64,000 bases of DNA from Chondrus crispus. Its lineage: Eukaryota; Rhodophyta; Florideophyceae; Gigartinales; Gigartinaceae. Shown here one piece after another: positions 62,601 to 64,000 of the stretch (its first letter is position 1; every line of letters begins with the position of its first letter). Both the position numbers and the translations under genes were made by a program. The notes below the pieces were generated by a model. The model was not told the origin of the DNA. It worked only from the letters and a program-made list of their open reading frames with translations, and did no database searches. The stretch is taken from positions 350,971 to 414,970 of the forward strand of contig NW_005178504.1 of assembly GCF_000350225.1 (NCBI RefSeq). The letters are read 5' to 3'.

Positions 62601-63922
62601 GGGTGTGGGACGTGGAGACAGGAGCACAAGTCGGGGAGGCGTTAGTTGGACACACGGATTGGGTGTATAGCGTTGCGATGAGTGGGGACGGAAGACGTGT
62701 GGTATCTGGATCGGCAGACAAGAGCGTGCGGGTGTGGGATGTGGAGACGGGAGCACAAGTCGGGAAGGCGTTAGTTGGACACACGGATAGTTTGCTTTGC
62801 GTTGCGATGAGTGAGGACGGAAGACGTGTGGTATCTGGATCGTGGGGCAAGAGCGTGCGGGTGTGGGGCGTGGAGACGGGAGCACAAGTCGGGGAGGCGT
62901 TAGTTGGACACACGGATTGGGTGTGTAGCGTGGCGATGAGTGGGGACGGAAGACGTGTGGCATCTGGATCGTTTGACAAGAGCGTGCGAGTGTGGGACGT
63001 GGAGACGGGAGCACAAGTCGGGGAGACGTTAGTTGGACACACGAGCAAGGTGTGGAGCGTTGCGATGAGTGGGGACGGAAGACGTGTGGTATCTGGATCG
63101 ATGGTCGACAGCGTGCGGGTGTGGGACGTGGAGAGGGGAGCACAAGTTGGGGAGGCGTTAGTTGGACACACGAGCAAGGTGAAGAGCGTTGCGATGAGTG
63201 GGGACGGAAAACGTGTGGTATCTGGATCGGAGGACAAGAGCGTGCGGGTGTGGGACGTGGAGATGGGAGAACAAGTTGGGGAGGCGTTAGTTGGACACAC
63301 GGATTGGGTGTATAGCGTTGCGATGAGTGGGGACGGAAGACGTGTGGTATCTGGATCGGCAGACATGAGCGTGCGGGTGTGGGATGTGGAGACGGGAGCA
63401 CAAGTCGGGGAGGCGTTAGTTGGACACACGAGTTCGGTGTTTTGCGTTGCGATGAGTGGGGACGGAAGACGTGTGGTATCTGGATCGTTTGACAAGAGCG
63501 TGCGGGTGTGGGACGTGGAGACGGGAGCACAAGTCGGGGAGGCGTTAGTTGGACACACGGGTCCGGTGGATAGCGTTGCGATGAGTGAGGACGGAAGACG
63601 TGTGGTATCTGGATCGGATGACAAGAGCGTGCGGGTGTGGGACGTTGAGAGAGGGATCACACTTTACATCGGGAGGGGAGAGGATTTGGGAGAAATCAAG
63701 AGTCGGTTCCTGACGACGCCAGACTTGGGTACTGCTTCTCACGCCGGACGAAGATCACAAATATTTTCAAAGGAGGGAGGAATTATTCAAAGGCGAGAGG
63801 ATGGGTCTGAGGCTGTTTTGGCCCAGTTGGACGGTCCAGAAGACTTGCAAATAGACCACGATCATGGGGTCGTAATCGGGCGGTTGGGTCATCTGGTTGC
63901 TATCATGAAGCTAGTGGTGTAA
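59657..63922 (+). CDS. TIR-NB-ARC-WD40 NLR receptor, intact
   Basis: 1421 codons without interruption, ending in TAA. A basic leader precedes a TIR domain (about 22-165: DVFISHAGPDK, FLDKTSMEPGD, FILSPEFAARKWTMREL, whose last Glu sits where TIR NADases have their catalytic residue). A linker with two RLHD/HLHD-type repeats leads to NB-ARC: P-loop GQGGVGKT at 320-327, LFIIDDVW at about 404-411, LLYSTRD, CGGLPLAL at about 500 and VHDLTHDFAVQ at about 638 in the place of the MHD motif. A helical region extends to about 915. One degenerate and nine 43-residue WD40 units follow (about 917-1346), then a short C-terminal domain (about 1347-1421). The layout is that of an intracellular STAND sensor: ligand binding by the propeller releases nucleotide-dependent oligomerisation and TIR signalling. 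The specific ligand is unknown. A broken inverted copy lies at 12825-16653. Confidence 0.93.
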   Translation: MQESLRQETGPSRKRRKIRSPDVFISHAGPDKLHIARPLSKKLHAQGLNCFLDKTSMEPGDCGGDEMTKAMESAKVGVFILSPEFAARKWTMRELRCFLRRRREAIGSEMRPPTLIPVFYRLSIRECRELEPELEPDRYRDDEGNNIFEVEKFFSVERQREASTDTVKRELQELAGITGIENHDRATNLPGDEFGPLARAHLVERVFLWVKKKSEEQEDDRLHDRILRPSTSIDTRAAVEQEADHLHDGVQQVSAAVESIRGGRGDVFKAVIRTECNPASIYVKLDSKGNDGSPNTCESRLKAAVLRRDRNEQVGATAVGQGGVGKTCALRAIAHDGEIKTEFSGGVYFMSLGKDGNVGRVIEELCLIVEASGGKQTAAEMREQSEFERVLVKVQAWFCSHVCLFIIDDVWVVNDIEANILQKLSVLADTAGGSGERRSKLLYSTRDRELRQLGERIAFEPRETEGKEAVDMLVHASEANRGEVDDARCKEAVSEILEMCGGLPLALNVAGTSVRYMRERWEGEVSEAWGEYLSRMKRRNTIRGESPKDGYSSLDGTLHTSLDILESDVGRSGETFGDISFRKIHRSLCVMKKQDRIPLSLVGDLWELDEVETEWYAKEMERVGLVELQYKKGCGGLRVHDLTHDFAVQEAQKEESVMVWYKKLADVCKQGRGLLAITESEGRESKDAREKYVFENIYRVLRQGGCAEELKNLFLKARWVKTVIQRGSVWQYEEAVKDLSSVLRNTGGSESLLRDTGEEDSVSAMELMMRAARLSVLFCGESSAGIYFQLYGRIKHKASELGSVQRILEEIKRYAPRPWVRPVSECVARADGRLVEQIVLPYARGVIQVGMDSSGEVYGCQVQGSGAEVTVFRQSAEKETKMVRLQGEFETESQSAGDVEARSVTSEVTRKKRSMTRATCATFCERKGYVVVGYEDGTLRLWSTSEKKVLRSFHGHRSEVRCVAMSGDGKRVVSGSFDKSVRVWDVETGAQVGEALVGHTDWVYSVAMSGDGRRVVSGSADKSVRVWDVETGAQVGKALVGHTDSLLCVAMSEDGRRVVSGSWGKSVRVWGVETGAQVGEALVGHTDWVCSVAMSGDGRRVASGSFDKSVRVWDVETGAQVGETLVGHTSKVWSVAMSGDGRRVVSGSMVDSVRVWDVERGAQVGEALVGHTSKVKSVAMSGDGKRVVSGSEDKSVRVWDVEMGEQVGEALVGHTDWVYSVAMSGDGRRVVSGSADMSVRVWDVETGAQVGEALVGHTSSVFCVAMSGDGRRVVSGSFDKSVRVWDVETGAQVGEALVGHTGPVDSVAMSEDGRRVVSGSDDKSVRVWDVERGITLYIGRGEDLGEIKSRFLTTPDLGTASHAGRRSQIFSKEGGIIQRREDGSEAVLAQLDGPEDLQIDHDHGVVIGRLGHLVAIMKLVV
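62534..63694 (+). repeat. Nine tandem 129-bp WD40-coding units
   Basis: Units start at 62534, 62663, 62792, 62921, 63050, 63179, 63308, 63437 and 63566, each exactly 129 bp (43 codons), with the core VAMSGDGRRVVSGS...SVRVWDVETGAQVGEALVGHT. Units are nearly identical at the DNA level except at a few codons (after GHT, around the next V-x-x-V, and after SGS). Such high identity indicates recent unequal exchange or conversion. The broken paralogue has six units (13826 down to 13053). Confidence 0.93.
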
Positions 63923-63990
63923 ATTGCGGAAAGCGATGGACGCTTGGCGCCCGACACATTAGTACTGCGTCGCAACTGTGCGCGGTGGTA

Positions 63991-64000
63991 GGGGGGGGGG
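63991..64000. other. Poly-G end of the window
   Basis: The window ends in a run of ten G where the left arm, reverse complemented, continues GGTGGTACTGTAGTGGGGAG. The run may be a sequencing or contig-end artefact instead of real sequence. Confidence 0.4.

Larger units (their letters stand above)
57403..63990 (+). repeat. Right arm of the large inverted duplication
   Basis: Matches the minus strand of about 12745-22043. Order: short flank, NLR fragment, spacer, upstream flank, intact NLR gene, 3' flank. It starts exactly at the LTR end and runs to the end of the window, so its outer limit is not seen. It lacks the 3394-bp transposon and has three more WD40 units than the left arm. It also has a partly duplicated ACAGTGACCCGGTCACCCC segment (58650-58780). 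Confidence 0.88.

Noticed and set aside
62409-63660. Long minus-strand ORFs (373 and 379 codons) over the WD40 repeats, and similar plus-strand ones at 13087-13839
   Set aside because: They are shadows of the 129-bp repeats: each unit keeps the antisense frames open, and the predicted peptides are Ser/Thr/Pro-rich without domain features.
62534-63694. Regular direct repeats as a CRISPR array
   Set aside because: The units are contiguous, have a length of 43 codons and encode WD40 repeats; there are no spacers.

Overview
This window looks like nuclear DNA of a eukaryote with intron-poor, moderately GC-rich genes set in a dense graveyard of transposable elements. Ty1/copia, Ty3/gypsy (two families), hAT, pogo/Tigger-like and PIF/Harbinger-like (DDE_4) sequences are all visible, many nested in one another. 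A single-exon TIR-NB-ARC-WD40 gene of 1421 codons and the compact GC-rich coding style suggest a red alga (a florideophyte of the Chondrus type). That assignment is inference from gene content, not from a marker gene. No rRNA, tRNA or CRISPR array was recognised.

Layout. 1-523: end of a decayed copia reverse transcriptase. 524-6825: 5' half of a gypsy element (family 1, copy A) with LTR, primer-binding site, gag carrying a solo LTR of a second family, and a truncated pol. 6826-12244: poorly recognisable sequence with an LTR-like block and a Myb/SANT-like pseudogene. 12245-12676: a repeat that recurs at 44855-45435. About 12745-22043: left arm of a large inverted duplication, with a broken TIR-NB-ARC-WD40 gene (minus strand) and an upstream NLR fragment. 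This arm is split by a 3.4 kb pogo-ended element that carries a DDE_4 transposase and what looks like a piece of a host ARMC6-type gene. 23108-24259 (plus) encodes a PCIF1-like methyltransferase relic. It converges on a long minus-strand mobile-element-like coding region (24270 up to 41282) with a CXC-type Cys-rich tail, a nuclease-like segment and a GDQ...FH segment. That region is split by a 9.5 kb gypsy element (family 2, 31671-41175, minus strand, 5-bp target duplication). 41987-44311: a pogo-like element. 45436-49585: a hAT element. 49586-57402: 3' half of a family-1 gypsy element (copy B) with pol, a chromodomain behind a TAG, a long antisense ORF, polypurine tract and 3' LTR. 57403-63990: right arm of the inverted duplication, with an NLR fragment and the intact 1421-codon TIR-NB-ARC-WD40 gene.

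How the parts fit. The two NLR loci are inverted duplicates about 35 kb apart. One is intact with nine near-identical 129-bp WD40 units. The other is broken and has six. The repeats differ from one another mainly at a few clustered positions, the pattern expected of a rapidly re-shuffled recognition surface. Intact counterparts within the window act as empty sites for several insertions: the pogo-ended element, the solo LTR, the family-2 gypsy element and both flanks of the hAT. They also show that the hAT flanks come from two different loci, so at least one junction here is a recombination (or assembly) joint between dispersed hAT copies.
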